Both the position numbers and the translations under genes were made by a program. This document shows, in pieces, positions 1 through 8,296 of a stretch of DNA of 23,538 nucleotides. Numbering within the stretch: the stretch's first letter is position 1; each line of letters begins with the position of its first letter. Under the pieces are notes generated by a model. The model had not been told where the DNA came from and ran no database searches. It saw only the letters and a list, made by a program, of their open reading frames with translations. Source of the stretch: Beijerinckiaceae bacterium (GTDB lineage: Bacteria; Pseudomonadota; Alphaproteobacteria; Rhizobiales; Beijerinckiaceae); the NCBI GenBank assembly GCA_947380915.1, contig CANCSY010000027.1, forward strand, positions 1 to 23,538. Reading direction: 5' to 3'.

Positions 1-878
1 TCGGTCTTCACCGCCCCGTGCTTGGTGCTGACCGTGGTGCCCTCGATCAGGGGCAACAGATCGCGCTGCACCCCCTCGCGCGACACATCCGCGCCGCCGC
101 GATTTTCGCGGGCGCAGATCTTGTCGATCTCGTCGAGGAAGACGATGCCATTGTCCTCCACATCGCGAATGGCCTCCTGCACCACCTGGTCCTGATCCAG
201 CAGCTTCTCGCTCTCTTCGGCGATCAGGGGCGCGAAAGCCTCCCGCACGGTGATGCGGCGCGGCTTGGTCTTGCCGCCGAAGGACTTGCCGAAAATATCC
301 CCCAGCGAGATCGCCCCCACGGAGGCGCCGGGCATATTGGGCAGCTCGAACATGGGCATGCCCCCGCCACCCCCCTGCTGCACCTCGATCTCGATCTCCT
401 TGTCGTCGAGTTCGTTGGCGCGCAGCTTCTTGCGAAAGGAATCGCGGGTGGTCGCCGAGGCGCTGGCGCCCACCAGCGCGTCCAGAACCCGCTCCTCGGC
501 GGCCTGATGGGCGCGGGCCTCCACGCCCTTGCGCTTGCGCTCCTTGACCAGCGAAATCCCGATCTCCACGAGATCCCGGATGATCTGCTCGACGTCACGC
601 CCGACATAGCCGACCTCGGTGAATTTGGTGGCCTCCACCTTCAGGAAGGGGGCGCCCGCGAGGCGCGCGAGGCGGCGGGAGATTTCCGTCTTGCCGCAGC
701 CGGTGGGGCCGATCATCAGGATGTTCTTGGGCAGAACCTCATCGCGCATGGCGCCCTTGAGCTGCAACCGCCGCCAGCGGTTGCGCAGGGCGATAGCCAC
801 CGCGCGCTTGGCGTCCTTCTGCCCGACAATGTGGCGGTCGAGCTCGGAAACGATCTCGCGCGGTGAAAAATCAGTCAT
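1..878 (-). CDS. hslU: HslU, ATPase subunit of the HslVU protease (partial, 3' end outside window)
   Basis: AAA+ unfoldase that binds HslV and feeds it unfolded substrates in the cytoplasm. The visible 292 residues are the N-terminal two thirds of a protein usually near 435 residues; the rest lies left of base 1. The start [10 protein letters not shown] is typical of the family. Walker A GPTGCGKT is at residues 57-64 and Walker B with the acidic pair (VFLDEIDK) near 246-253. The inserted I-domain lies between them and carries a glycine run (about 169-173). The ATG at 878 follows an AAGGAA ribosome site. It lies 30 bases after the hslV stop, so the two are one operon. Assignment is certain; only the C-terminal sensor region cannot be checked. 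Confidence 0.97.
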   Translation of the reverse strand, partial: MTDFSPREIVSELDRHIVGQKDAKRAVAIALRNRWRRLQLKGAMRDEVLPKNILMIGPTGCGKTEISRRLARLAGAPFLKVEATKFTEVGYVGRDVEQIIRDLVEIGISLVKERKRKGVEARAHQAAEERVLDALVGASASATTRDSFRKKLRANELDDKEIEIEVQQGGGGGMPMFELPNMPGASVGAISLGDIFGKSFGGKTKPRRITVREAFAPLIAEESEKLLDQDQVVQEAIRDVEDNGIVFLDEIDKICARENRGGADVSREGVQRDLLPLIEGTTVSTKHGAVKT

Positions 879-908
879 GAGCGTTTCCTTGGGCGGATTC
901 TTGTAAGG

Positions 909-1490
909 TCAGCGAAGATCGATGGATTCGACGACCAATGAGCTGTTGGTGTAGACGCAGATCTCTGCGGCGATGGCCATGGAGCGGCGCACGGTCTCCT
1001 CCGCGTCGAGGCCCATGGGGAGCAGGGCGCGAGCCGCCGAGAGGGCGTAATTGCCGCCCGAACCAATGGCCATGGCGGCGCCGAACTCGCCAGCCTCTGG
1101 CTCCAGCACGTCGCCGGTGCCGGTGAGCACGAGGCCGACTTGCTTGTCGGCCACCAGCATCATGGCCTCCAGACGGCGCAGATAGCGGTCGGTGCGCCAG
1201 TCCTTGGCCAGCTCCACGCAGGCGCGCATCAACTGGCCGGGGTATTGATCCAGCTTGGCTTCCAGCCGCTCGAAGAGGGTGAAGGCGTCAGCGGTGGCGC
1301 CCGCGAAGCCCGCGATCACATCCCCGCTCTTGCCCAGGCGCCTGACCTTGCGGGCGTTGCCCTTGATGATGGTCGGCCCGAGACTCACCTGCCCGTCGCC
1401 GCCGATCACCACGCGCCCATCCTTGCGCACCATGAGGATCGTGGTGGCGTGCCAGCCCTGCGATCCGCTCTGCCGTTCATCCTGCATCAT
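909..1490 (-). CDS. hslV: HslV, peptidase subunit of the HslVU protease
   Basis: N-terminal-nucleophile threonine peptidase of the proteasome beta family. It forms the double-ring core that HslU caps. The protein is 193 residues. The conserved HATTIL block places the catalytic threonine at residue 16, so a propeptide of about 15 residues must be removed; E. coli removes only the initiator Met. The family blocks [22 protein letters not shown] and AIGSGGNYA are all present. Two ATG codons are adjacent at 1490 and 1487; the second is better spaced from the GGGAG ribosome site. It is first in the operon with hslU and diverges from hisB. A heat-shock-type promoter is plausible just upstream. Confidence 0.97.
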   Translation of the reverse strand: MMQDERQSGSQGWHATTILMVRKDGRVVIGGDGQVSLGPTIIKGNARKVRRLGKSGDVIAGFAGATADAFTLFERLEAKLDQYPGQLMRACVELAKDWRTDRYLRRLEAMMLVADKQVGLVLTGTGDVLEPEAGEFGAAMAIGSGGNYALSAARALLPMGLDAEETVRRSMAIAAEICVYTNSSLVVESIDLR

Positions 1491-1514
1491 CGTCTCCCAA
1501 GGGCGTGAAGGCGC

Positions 1515-1543
1515 ATCTATGGGACACGATCCACCTTTGCAAG
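1515..1543 (-). promoter_or_regulatory. Possible hslVU promoter
   Basis: On the minus strand, CTTGCA (1543-1538) is followed after 17 bases by ATAGAT (1520-1515), about 25 bases upstream of the hslV start. This resembles both an alphaproteobacterial RpoH promoter (CTTGAA, then CTATAT-like) and a housekeeping promoter. hslVU belongs to the heat-shock regulon in many bacteria, so RpoH control would make sense. This is a pattern match only. Confidence 0.35.
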
Positions 1544-1553
1544 GGTAGCAAAG
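1535..1553. repeat. Inverted repeat in the hslV-hisB divergent region
   Basis: CTTTGC and GCAAAG form a perfect 6-base inverted repeat with a 7-base centre. It overlaps the proposed -35 element of hslV. It could be a regulator site or a small hairpin in a leader; nothing in the sequence decides between them. Confidence 0.4.
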
Positions 1554-1597
1554 CGGTCTGCGCCTTGCTAGAAGCCAAGGGCAACCGGGAAACTCTC

Positions 1598-2191
1598 ATG
1601 CGCACCGCCTCCCTTTCGCGCAAGACGCGGGAAACCGACATCACCGTCGAGGTCACGCTCGACGGCACTGGCGTGTCCGAAATCTCGACGGGCGTGGGCT
1701 TTTTTGACCACATGCTCGACCAGATCGCGCGCCACTCCCTCATCGACCTGAAAATTCAGGCGAAAGGCGACCTGCACATCGATTTCCACCATACGGTGGA
1801 GGATGTGGGCATCGCGCTGGGCCAGGCGATCCGCCAGGCGCTCGGCGACATGAAGGGCATCACCCGCTACGCCGATGTGCATCTGCCCATGGACGAGACC
1901 CTGACCAGGGTGGCCATGGACATCTCCGGCCGGGCCTTCCTCGTGTTCCGCACCGAGTTCCACACGCCCAAGATCGGCGAATTCGACACCCAGCTGGTGC
2001 GGGAGTTCTTCCAGGCCTTCGCCATGAACGCCGGGCTGACCCTGCATGTGGAAACCCTCTACGGGATCAATGACCACCATATTTCGGAATCCTGCTTCAA
2101 GGGTCTGGCGCGGGCGCTGCGGATCGCCGTCTCCATCGACGAGCGCCAGAGCGGCCGCATTCCCTCCACCAAGGGAACCCTGACCGGCTGA
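1598..2191 (+). CDS. hisB: Imidazoleglycerol-phosphate dehydratase
   Basis: Dehydrates imidazole glycerol phosphate to imidazole acetol phosphate, the sixth step of histidine synthesis. This is the monofunctional dehydratase (197 residues), without the phosphatase domain fused in E. coli. The two manganese-binding repeats are visible as HHTVED at residues 64-69 and HHISE at 160-164. The ATG at 1598 was chosen because homologues begin MRTASxSRKT; the reading frame stays open upstream to a GTG at 1505, but that part does not look like HisB. It is the first gene of the his operon, followed after 7 bases by a DUF2628 gene. Confidence 0.97.
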   Translation: MRTASLSRKTRETDITVEVTLDGTGVSEISTGVGFFDHMLDQIARHSLIDLKIQAKGDLHIDFHHTVEDVGIALGQAIRQALGDMKGITRYADVHLPMDETLTRVAMDISGRAFLVFRTEFHTPKIGEFDTQLVREFFQAFAMNAGLTLHVETLYGINDHHISESCFKGLARALRIAVSIDERQSGRIPSTKGTLTG

Positions 2192-2198
2192 GCGCGAC

Positions 2199-2672
2199 AT
2201 GACCCTTTTCACCGTCCATATCCCCGTCGGCGCCCGCGATCCCCAGGAGATCACGGACAAGATCCGGCTCGTCCCCGAAAAGGCGTCCTTCGGCGCCTTT
2301 CTGTTCGGGCCGATTTGGCTCGCCGCGCAGGGCGCCTGGTGGGCGGCGGGCGGTGTCGTGCTCGCCATGGGCGCGCTTGTAGGCGCGCAGATCCTGCTTG
2401 GGCTCACGGTGGGCGGGCTACTGGCGACGATGCTGCTGATCCAGCTCTTCATCGGGCTCGAAGGCCACCAACTCGCGCGGGCGGCCTTGAGCCATGGACG
2501 TTTCGAAATGGTGGATGTGGTGAAGGCCGCCAGGGCCGATGAAGCCGAGCATATCGCGCTGGCCCGGCTCATCAGCGCGCAGAGCCCGCAGCAGAGCCGC
2601 CCTGCGGCGCCGATGTTCATGCGTGACGCCGACCTGCCCGGAATCGGGCTGTTCCCCGGCGCCGGAGGCTGA
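2199..2672 (+). CDS. DUF2628 family small membrane protein
   Basis: A 157-residue protein of unknown function. A soluble N-terminus (about 1-30, with the [16 protein letters not shown] block typical of DUF2628) leads into a hydrophobic stretch at about 33-90 that could hold two or three membrane segments. A conserved [11 protein letters not shown] stretch and a polar, alanine-rich tail follow. It lies between hisB and hisH, a place where rhizobial genomes commonly carry this family. It has no known enzymatic role in histidine synthesis. The stop is one base before the hisH GTG, so translation of the two is probably coupled. Family assignment is good; function is unknown. Confidence 0.85.
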   Translation: MTLFTVHIPVGARDPQEITDKIRLVPEKASFGAFLFGPIWLAAQGAWWAAGGVVLAMGALVGAQILLGLTVGGLLATMLLIQLFIGLEGHQLARAALSHGRFEMVDVVKAARADEAEHIALARLISAQSPQQSRPAAPMFMRDADLPGIGLFPGAGG

Positions 2673-2673
2673 T

Positions 2674-3324
2674 GTGACCATCGCCATCATCGATTACGGG
2701 TCCGGCAATCTTCATTCCGCGAAGAAGGCCTTCGAGACAGCCGCCGCCCAGGCGGGGCTCGATCTGCCAATCATCCTCACCAGCGATCCCGACCTCGTGC
2801 GCAAGGCCGACCGGGTGGTGCTGCCGGGCGTGGGCGCCTTCGCCGATTGCAGGCGCGGCCTCGACGCCATCCCCGGCATGATCGAGGCCATGGGCGAGGC
2901 GGTGCTGACGCGCGGCAAGCCCTTCCTGGGCATCTGCGTCGGCATGCAGTTGCTCGCCACAAGAGGTCTCGAGCATCAGGTGAGCGCCGGGCTCGACTGG
3001 ATCCCCGGCGATGTGCAGGCCATCACCCCCGCCGATCCCGCCCTCAAGGTGCCGCATATGGGCTGGAACACCCTCGACCTGCGCGCGGCCCATCCGCTGC
3101 TGGCGGGGATCGCCACCGGCGAAAAGGGCCTGCACGCCTATTTCGTGCATTCCTACGAGCTGAAGGCGGCGCAGGCGGATATGGTCATCGCCACCACCGA
3201 CTACGGCGGCCCCGTCACCGCCATGGTCGGCCGTGACAATATCGCGGGCACGCAATTTCATCCCGAAAAAAGCCAGACCCTCGGTCTGGCCCTGATCGCC
3301 AATTTCATGAGGTGGACCCCGTGA
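2674..3324 (+). CDS. hisH: Imidazole glycerol phosphate synthase, glutaminase subunit HisH
   Basis: Class I glutamine amidotransferase that releases ammonia from glutamine and channels it to HisF. It has 216 residues. The catalytic triad is visible: Cys88 in GICVGMQ, and His196 and Glu198 in FHPEKS. Translation probably begins at GTG 2674, because the family start is [11 protein letters not shown]; the frame is open upstream to 2539 but that part is inside the previous gene. The stop overlaps the hisA GTG by four bases (GTGA). Confidence 0.97.
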   Translation: MTIAIIDYGSGNLHSAKKAFETAAAQAGLDLPIILTSDPDLVRKADRVVLPGVGAFADCRRGLDAIPGMIEAMGEAVLTRGKPFLGICVGMQLLATRGLEHQVSAGLDWIPGDVQAITPADPALKVPHMGWNTLDLRAAHPLLAGIATGEKGLHAYFVHSYELKAAQADMVIATTDYGGPVTAMVGRDNIAGTQFHPEKSQTLGLALIANFMRWTP

Positions 3325-4067
3325 TCCTGTTTCCCGCCATCGATCTCAAGGACGGGGAGTGCGTGCGTCTCATCCATGGCGACATGGCGCAGGCCACGGT
3401 CTTCAACACCAATCCCGCCGCGCAAGCGGCCGCCTTCGAGGCGCAGGGATTCGATTATCTCCATGTGGTCGATCTCGACGGCGCCTTTGCGGGCAAGCCC
3501 ATGAACGCCAGAGCGGTCGAGGCCATCATCGGCGCCGTGAAGATGCGCGTGCAGCTGGGCGGCGGCATCCGCGACATGCGCACCATCGAGGGCTGGCTGG
3601 GCAAGGGCATCTCCCGCGTCATCATCGGCACCGCCGCCGTGAAGGACCCGGATCTCGTGCGCGAGGCCGCACGCCGCCATCCCGGCCGCATCGCGGTCGG
3701 CATTGACGCCCGCGACGGGCTCGTGGCGGTGGAGGGCTGGGCCAAGGTCTCGCAGGTCAGCGCCGTGGAGCTGGGCAAGCGTTTCGAGGACGCAGGTGTC
3801 GCCGCCATCATCTATACCGACATCGCCCGCGACGGCGTGTTGATGGGCCTCAACATCGAGGCGACCCTGGCGCTCGCCAACGCCCTGACGATCCCCGTGA
3901 TCGCCTCGGGCGGGCTCGCTTCGCTGGACGATATTCGCCGCCTGCTGCAACCCGATTGCGCAAGGCTCGCAGGCGCCATCTCCGGGCGCGCGCTCTACGA
4001 CGGGCGCCTCGATCCGGCGCAGGCGCTGGAGCTGATCCGCGCCTCCAGGGAGGCCTCGCTTGCTTAA
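3321..4067 (+). CDS. hisA: Phosphoribosylformimino-5-aminoimidazole carboxamide ribotide isomerase HisA
   Basis: Beta-alpha barrel enzyme that performs the Amadori rearrangement of ProFAR to PRFAR, the substrate of HisF/HisH. It has 248 residues. The catalytic aspartates are Asp8 (FPAIDLKDG) and Asp129 (VGIDAR), and the phosphate-binding motif is QLGGGIR. GTG at 3321 was chosen over GTG at 3312 because homologues begin [12 protein letters not shown] and because GAGGTGG lies five bases upstream. The start overlaps the hisH stop. The 3' end overlaps hisF by eight bases. Confidence 0.97.
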   Translation: MILFPAIDLKDGECVRLIHGDMAQATVFNTNPAAQAAAFEAQGFDYLHVVDLDGAFAGKPMNARAVEAIIGAVKMRVQLGGGIRDMRTIEGWLGKGISRVIIGTAAVKDPDLVREAARRHPGRIAVGIDARDGLVAVEGWAKVSQVSAVELGKRFEDAGVAAIIYTDIARDGVLMGLNIEATLALANALTIPVIASGGLASLDDIRRLLQPDCARLAGAISGRALYDGRLDPAQALELIRASREASLA

Positions 4068-4821
4068 ACGCCGCGTCATTCCCTGCCTCGATGTGAAAGA
4101 CGGACGCGTCGTCAAGGGCGTGAATTTCGTGGATCTGCGCGATGCCGGCGATCCCGTGGAAAGCGCCGTCGCCTATGACAAGGCGGGCGCAGATGAACTG
4201 TGCTTTCTGGACATCACCGCCAGCCACGAAAACCGCGGCATCATTCTGGACGTGGTCCGCCGCACGGCGGAAGCCTGTTTCATGCCGCTGACGGTCGGCG
4301 GGGGCGTGCGCACCACCGAGGACATTCGCAAGCTCCTGCTGGCGGGCGCGGACAAGGTGTCGATCATGACCGCCGCCGTCCATAACCGCGACTTCGTGCG
4401 CGAGGCGGCGGAGAAATTCGGCAGCCAGTGCATCGTGGTGGCCATCGACGCCAAGATGGTGTCGCCGGGCAAATGGGAGATCTTCACCCATGGCGGGCGC
4501 AAGCCCACGGGCCTCGACGCGGTGGCGTATGCGCGCGAAGTGGTAGCCCTGGGGGCGGGCGAAATCCTGCTGACCTCCATGGACCGGGACGGCACCAAAT
4601 CCGGCTTCGATGTGGCCCTGACCCGCGCCGTGGCCGACGCGGTCCCCGTGCCGCTGATCGCGTCTGGCGGCGTCGGCGATCTCGACCATCTGGTCGCCGG
4701 CGTGACCGAAGGCCATGCGACCGCCGTGCTGGCGGCCTCGATCTTCCACTTCGGCGAATATACAATCCGGCAGGCCAAGGAACATATGGCCCGGGCCGGC
4801 ATCCCCATGCGGCTCGATTGA
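4060..4821 (+). CDS. hisF: Imidazole glycerol phosphate synthase, cyclase subunit HisF
   Basis: Beta-alpha barrel cyclase that uses ammonia from HisH to convert PRFAR to imidazole glycerol phosphate and AICAR. It has 253 residues. Asp11 ([12 protein letters not shown]) and Asp130 (VAIDAK) are the catalytic pair, and the TVGGGVRT phosphate-binding loop is at 78-85. The start is a TTG at 4060, inside the hisA 3' end. It is supported by a strong AGGGAGG site six bases upstream and by the family start [12 protein letters not shown]. It pairs with HisH encoded two genes upstream. Confidence 0.97.
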   Translation: MLKRRVIPCLDVKDGRVVKGVNFVDLRDAGDPVESAVAYDKAGADELCFLDITASHENRGIILDVVRRTAEACFMPLTVGGGVRTTEDIRKLLLAGADKVSIMTAAVHNRDFVREAAEKFGSQCIVVAIDAKMVSPGKWEIFTHGGRKPTGLDAVAYAREVVALGAGEILLTSMDRDGTKSGFDVALTRAVADAVPVPLIASGGVGDLDHLVAGVTEGHATAVLAASIFHFGEYTIRQAKEHMARAGIPMRLD

Positions 4822-4831
4822 GGGGCGACGA

Positions 4832-5152
4832 ATGACCAAATTCACCCTGACAAATCTGGACGCCATCATCGCCTTGCGCACATCGGCGGACGCGGGAACC
4901 TCCTATACGAAATCCCTGCTCGACGCGGGCGTGGCGCGCGCTGCGAAAAAATTCGGCGAAGAGGCTGTCGAAGCCGTCATCGCCGCCATGGAGCATGACA
5001 AGACTGCCCTCATCAAGGAATCTGCCGACGTGCTCTATCATCTGCTCGTGCTGATGCGCGCTGGCGGCGTGAGCCTGGAGGATGTGCAAGACGAATTGCA
5101 GCGACGCACCGCGCAGTCCGGCCATCAGGAAAAGGCGTCGCGGGGGACGTAA
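4832..5152 (+). CDS. hisE: Phosphoribosyl-ATP pyrophosphatase HisE
   Basis: Hydrolyses phosphoribosyl-ATP to phosphoribosyl-AMP, the second step of histidine synthesis. It is an all-helical MazG-like enzyme of 106 residues with no HisI domain attached. The metal-binding acidic residues lie in [11 protein letters not shown] (Glu43, Glu44, Glu47) and [10 protein letters not shown] (Glu63, Asp66). The ATG at 4832 is ten bases after the hisF stop. The polar tail past residue 92 is not conserved in the family as far as I know. Confidence 0.96.
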   Translation: MTKFTLTNLDAIIALRTSADAGTSYTKSLLDAGVARAAKKFGEEAVEAVIAAMEHDKTALIKESADVLYHLLVLMRAGGVSLEDVQDELQRRTAQSGHQEKASRGT

Positions 5153-5181
5153 ACGATAACGGCGACAAGCCGGGGAAGCGA

Positions 5182-6135
5182 ATGGACGAACGTGGCGTCA
5201 TCGAGCCCAGCGAATTATCGCCCTATCGGCGCTTCAGCCGTTCGGAATGGGCGGCTTTGCGCGCCGACACGCCGCTGACCCTCACCATCGACGATCTCGC
5301 CAAGCTGCAATCCATCAATGATCCGATCTCGGTGGAAGAGGTCATCGCCATCTATCTGCCGCTGTCGCGCCTGCTCGCGCTTTACGTCGCCGCAACGCAA
5401 GGACTATTCAAGGCCACGCAGCGCTTTCTGGGCGCCGAAGATGGCAAGGTGCCCTATATCATCGGCATCGCCGGTTCGGTGGCGGTGGGCAAATCCACCA
5501 CCGCGCGCGTGTTGAAAGCGCTGCTCTCGCGCTGGCCCAATACGCCCAAGGTGGAGCTGGTCACCACGGATGGTTTTCTTCTGCCCAACGCCGTCCTGCA
5601 ACGCGAAGGCCTGATGGAGAAGAAGGGTTTTCCCGAGAGTTATGACGGCGCGGCGCTGGTGCGCTTTCTGGCGGAGATCAAAGCTGGCAAGCAGCGGGTG
5701 ACGGCGCCGCTCTATTCCCATCTGGAATATGATGTGGTGCCGGGCGAGGAGGTCGTGGTGGACCGGCCCGACATTCTCATCGTCGAGGGCCTGAATGTGC
5801 TGCTGCCCAACAAGTTGGGTCGGCGCATTCCCTTCGTCTCGGATTTCTTCGACTTCTCGGTCTATCTCCACGCCGAGGAGGCGGATCTGGAGCGCTGGTA
5901 CATCAACCGCTTCATGCGCCTGCGCGAAACCGCCTTCCGCGATCCCCGATCCTTCTTCCATAAATATGCCGATCTCACCGATGATGACGCGATGATGACG
6001 GCGCGCTCCATCTGGACGCGCATCAATCTGCGCAATCTCCATGAGAATGTGCTGCCCACGCGGGCGCGGGCCAGCCTTGTGCTGACGAAGGGCCCCACCC
6101 ATAGGATCGAGGCTGTGGCCCTCCGCAAATTGTGA
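5182..6135 (+). CDS. coaA: Pantothenate kinase type I
   Basis: Phosphorylates pantothenate, the first step of coenzyme A synthesis. It has 317 residues, the usual length for the bacterial type I enzyme. The P-loop GSVAVGKS is at residues 98-105, followed by [24 protein letters not shown] and [12 protein letters not shown] blocks. GGGGAAG lies just upstream of the ATG. It follows hisE by 29 bases and is probably the last gene of the his transcript, an order widely seen in alphaproteobacteria. It converges on the kinase gene at 6151 with 15 bases between the stops. Confidence 0.97.
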   Translation: MDERGVIEPSELSPYRRFSRSEWAALRADTPLTLTIDDLAKLQSINDPISVEEVIAIYLPLSRLLALYVAATQGLFKATQRFLGAEDGKVPYIIGIAGSVAVGKSTTARVLKALLSRWPNTPKVELVTTDGFLLPNAVLQREGLMEKKGFPESYDGAALVRFLAEIKAGKQRVTAPLYSHLEYDVVPGEEVVVDRPDILIVEGLNVLLPNKLGRRIPFVSDFFDFSVYLHAEEADLERWYINRFMRLRETAFRDPRSFFHKYADLTDDDAMMTARSIWTRINLRNLHENVLPTRARASLVLTKGPTHRIEAVALRKL

Positions 6136-6150
6136 CTGGGGCGAGAGCCG

Positions 6151-7149
6151 TCAGCCCATGCCGCAATCGGCGGCGAGTTCGCCCAGATTGACTTCGGGAC
6201 GCGCGCCATAGTGCTGGATGATTTCCGCCGCCGCCAGGCCGCCGAGGCGCGCGCAGGTGACATGATCAGCAGAACGTGAAAGCCCCGCCAGAAAACCGGC
6301 GGCGAACAGATCGCCCGCGCCGGTGGTGTCCACCAGTCGCCCGATGGGGAAGGCGGCGACGGCGTGGGTCTCCTCGCGGGTCACCACCAGCGAGCCATGT
6401 TCCGAACAGGTCACGACGCCCAGCAGATTTTCTTCGCGCAGGGCGCTGATCGCCGTCTCGAAGTCCGAGGTCTGGTAGAGCGACTGGATCTCGTGCTGAT
6501 TGGCGAAGACGATGTCGACGGTCTTCTTGCGGATGAGGTCGAGGAATTCGTCGCGATAGCGATCGACGCAAAAAGAGTCGGACAGGGTGAGCGCCACCCG
6601 GCGACCCGCTGCATGGGCCACCGCGGCGGCTTTCAAAAACGCCTGCTTGGCCGCTGGCGGATCCCAAAGATAGCCTTCCAGATAGGTGATGGCGGAGGCC
6701 TGCACGAGGGCCTCGTCCACATCGTCGGGGGTGAGGTTCTGGCAAGCGCCCAGATAGGTGTTCATGGTGCGCTCGCCATCGGGCGTCACCAGCACGAGGC
6801 AGCGCGCCGTGGAGGGACCTTCCTTGGCGGGGGCGGTGGGGAAATGCACGCCCATGGCGCGAATGTCATGGGAGAAAGCGTGACCGGGATCATCGGCGCG
6901 GACCTTGCCGATGAAGGCGGCCCGGGCGCCGAATGAGGAAACGCCGACAATCGTATTGGCGGCCGAACCGCCCGAGATCACCGTAGCGGCGCCCATGACC
7001 TCATAGAGACCGAGGGCGCGCGCCTCGTCGATCAGCGTCATGCCGCCCTTGTTGAGCTTCTCGCGCGCGAGGAAATCCTCATCCGCGCGGGCGATGACAT
7101 CCACAATCGCATTGCCAAGGCCCAGAACGTCATATTGCAAGCCGGACAT
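6151..7149 (-). CDS. PfkB-family kinase, probable adenosine kinase
   Basis: Ribokinase/PfkB-fold sugar or nucleoside kinase. The N-terminal YDVLGLGNAIVDVIAR and the C-terminal DTTGAGDLFAAGF block (catalytic Asp at about 280 of 332) are diagnostic of the fold. The overall pattern, including the ISGGSAANTI stretch, is that of alphaproteobacterial proteins annotated as adenosine kinase; substrate is inferred, not shown. ATG at 7149 was preferred because GGAG lies six to seven bases upstream and homologues start there. An in-frame ATG four codons upstream at 7161 is possible. The 140 bases upstream hold two GC-rich hairpins. Confidence 0.88.
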   Translation of the reverse strand: MSGLQYDVLGLGNAIVDVIARADEDFLAREKLNKGGMTLIDEARALGLYEVMGAATVISGGSAANTIVGVSSFGARAAFIGKVRADDPGHAFSHDIRAMGVHFPTAPAKEGPSTARCLVLVTPDGERTMNTYLGACQNLTPDDVDEALVQASAITYLEGYLWDPPAAKQAFLKAAAVAHAAGRRVALTLSDSFCVDRYRDEFLDLIRKKTVDIVFANQHEIQSLYQTSDFETAISALREENLLGVVTCSEHGSLVVTREETHAVAAFPIGRLVDTTGAGDLFAAGFLAGLSRSADHVTCARLGGLAAAEIIQHYGARPEVNLGELAADCGMG

Positions 7150-7185
7150 CAAAAACTCCATCTTCCCTGGATAGCGCCCATCTGG

Positions 7186-7206
7186 GGCGCCGCCCGGGGC
7201 GGCGTC
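7186..7206 (-). terminator. GC-rich hairpin upstream of the PfkB kinase
   Basis: Arms of nine bases (7186-7194 and 7198-7206) pair with one G-T wobble around a three-base loop. It lies after the XRE gene and before the kinase on the minus strand. No T-run follows, so it is either a weak terminator or a leader structure. Confidence 0.3.
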
Positions 7207-7263
7207 AAGCTGAGCCCCAGTTCAACGGCCTTCCTAGCGAAGTTCATGCCGGTTTGCCGTGCG

Positions 7264-7278
7264 GCGCGATCATCGCGC
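7264..7278 (-). repeat. Short palindrome after the XRE regulator gene
   Basis: GCGCGAT and ATCGCGC flank a single C, giving a 15-base palindrome 11 bases beyond the XRE stop. It could fold as a 6-base-pair hairpin with a TCA loop (weak termination) or be a dimeric regulator site. No T-run follows. Confidence 0.35.
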
Positions 7279-7289
7279 GGGCGCCCGGT

Positions 7290-7664
7290 CTAGCGCGGCC
7301 GTTTTGTCCCGGCCTGGGCGTCCAGAATCGCCAAAAGCGCGGTGATTTCGCCCTCTCCGAGGGTTCCGATCTGCCGCGCGAGGCGATTGGCCAGTTGGGT
7401 CGCCCTGGGACTGAGCCCCGCCGTATCCACGGTGATCCGGGGATCAGAATCCTGGGCTAGACGCTCCAACTCCTCCGCCTCATCCCAGATCACGTTGAAA
7501 TAGGTGATGATTCGCTGAACCAGATACCAAGTGGGCGCGCCGCGCTTGCCATGTTCAAGGGCGGAGAGATAGGCGCCGGAAACACCTATGGCTTCAGCCA
7601 TGGCCTTCAGGCTCACCCCGCGCGCCGCGCGCAGCTCCCTCAATTTGGCGCCGAAGGGGGTCAC
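7290..7664 (-). CDS. XRE-family helix-turn-helix transcriptional regulator
   Basis: A 124-residue cytoplasmic DNA-binding protein. The HTH_XRE domain spans about residues 7-61, with LRELRAARGVSLKAMAEAIG and GVSGAYLSALEHGKRGAP as its core. A helical C-terminal segment has no recognised ligand domain. Translation starts at GTG 7664, which overlaps the stop of the Smr gene (GTGA). The open frame extends upstream to 7793 but that part is a shadow of the Smr gene. It is the last gene of the Tim44-mltA-Smr-XRE run. Its targets are unknown; its own operon is an obvious candidate. Confidence 0.9.
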   Translation of the reverse strand: MTPFGAKLRELRAARGVSLKAMAEAIGVSGAYLSALEHGKRGAPTWYLVQRIITYFNVIWDEAEELERLAQDSDPRITVDTAGLSPRATQLANRLARQIGTLGEGEITALLAILDAQAGTKRPR

Positions 7665-8296
7665 GCCTCGCCCCTGCCGCTGGGGCGACCGGGCCTGCGG
7701 ATGCGCACATAGAGCGCGCCGGCGCCGCCATGGTGCTGCCCGGCCTCCTCGAAACCGATCACCACGCCGCGCAATTCCGGCGCCCGCAGCCATTGGGGCA
7801 CGCTACGGCGAAGCACGCCCGTTTCCGAATGCCAGGACGCCAGATCCGACGAGCGTCCACCCTTGCCGGTGATGACGATCACCACTTTGGCGCCGCGCGC
7901 CTGGGCCGTGAACAGGAATTGCCGCAGGACCCCATGGGCCTGATCCTGCCGCAGCCCATGCAGATCCATGACCGCGTCGACTTCCGCGCGTCCCCGCGAC
8001 AGCCGCTGGCGCAGGCGCCGCTCCATGGGCGACAGGGGCGCGAGGCCGGAAGCGGGATGTTGCTGGGGGGGCGTATAGCCCGGCAGGAAAGGCGCCCTGA
8101 AGCCGGACAGATTTTCCGGATGCTTGCTTGGCGCCGGCGCGAGGGGTGGCGCGGGCTCGGCGTCAGGCGCACGCGCCTGGCTCGCCCGGCCCGGTATGGG
8201 GGCGATGGTCTGGGTCACCTGCCGCCAAAGCTCGATCTCCTCACGGGTGAGTGACCGGTGGCGGGGGGATCGAGGAGAGAGGTCAGCCCGCTTCAT
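7661..8296 (-). CDS. Smr-domain protein
   Basis: A 211-residue protein with a proline/alanine-rich, probably disordered N-terminal half (about 35-90) and a C-terminal Smr domain (about 105-200), the small MutS-related nuclease-like fold. Signature motifs are DLHG at 111-114 and TGKGG at 143-147, followed by HHGGAGALYV at about 188-197. Smr domains nick DNA or cleave RNA in some proteins; the target of stand-alone alphaproteobacterial forms is not settled. The start overlaps the mltA stop (ATGA) and the stop overlaps the XRE start, so all three are translationally coupled. Confidence 0.93.
   Translation of the reverse strand: MKRADLSPRSPRHRSLTREEIELWRQVTQTIAPIPGRASQARAPDAEPAPPLAPAPSKHPENLSGFRAPFLPGYTPPQQHPASGLAPLSPMERRLRQRLSRGRAEVDAVMDLHGLRQDQAHGVLRQFLFTAQARGAKVVIVITGKGGRSSDLASWHSETGVLRRSVPQWLRAPELRGVVIGFEEAGQHHGGAGALYVRIRRPGRPSGRGEA

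Noticed and set aside
18..866. 282-codon plus-strand open frame at the left edge
   Set aside because: Lies entirely opposite hslU, whose conserved motifs are read on the minus strand.
1568..2620. 350-codon open frame on the minus strand opposite hisB and the DUF2628 gene
   Set aside because: It is antisense to two clear genes, its product has no recognisable family blocks, and long antisense frames are expected in DNA this GC-rich.
3850..4881. 343-codon minus-strand open frame opposite hisA, hisF and hisE
   Set aside because: Antisense shadow of well-conserved his genes; composition is that of a mirrored coding frame.
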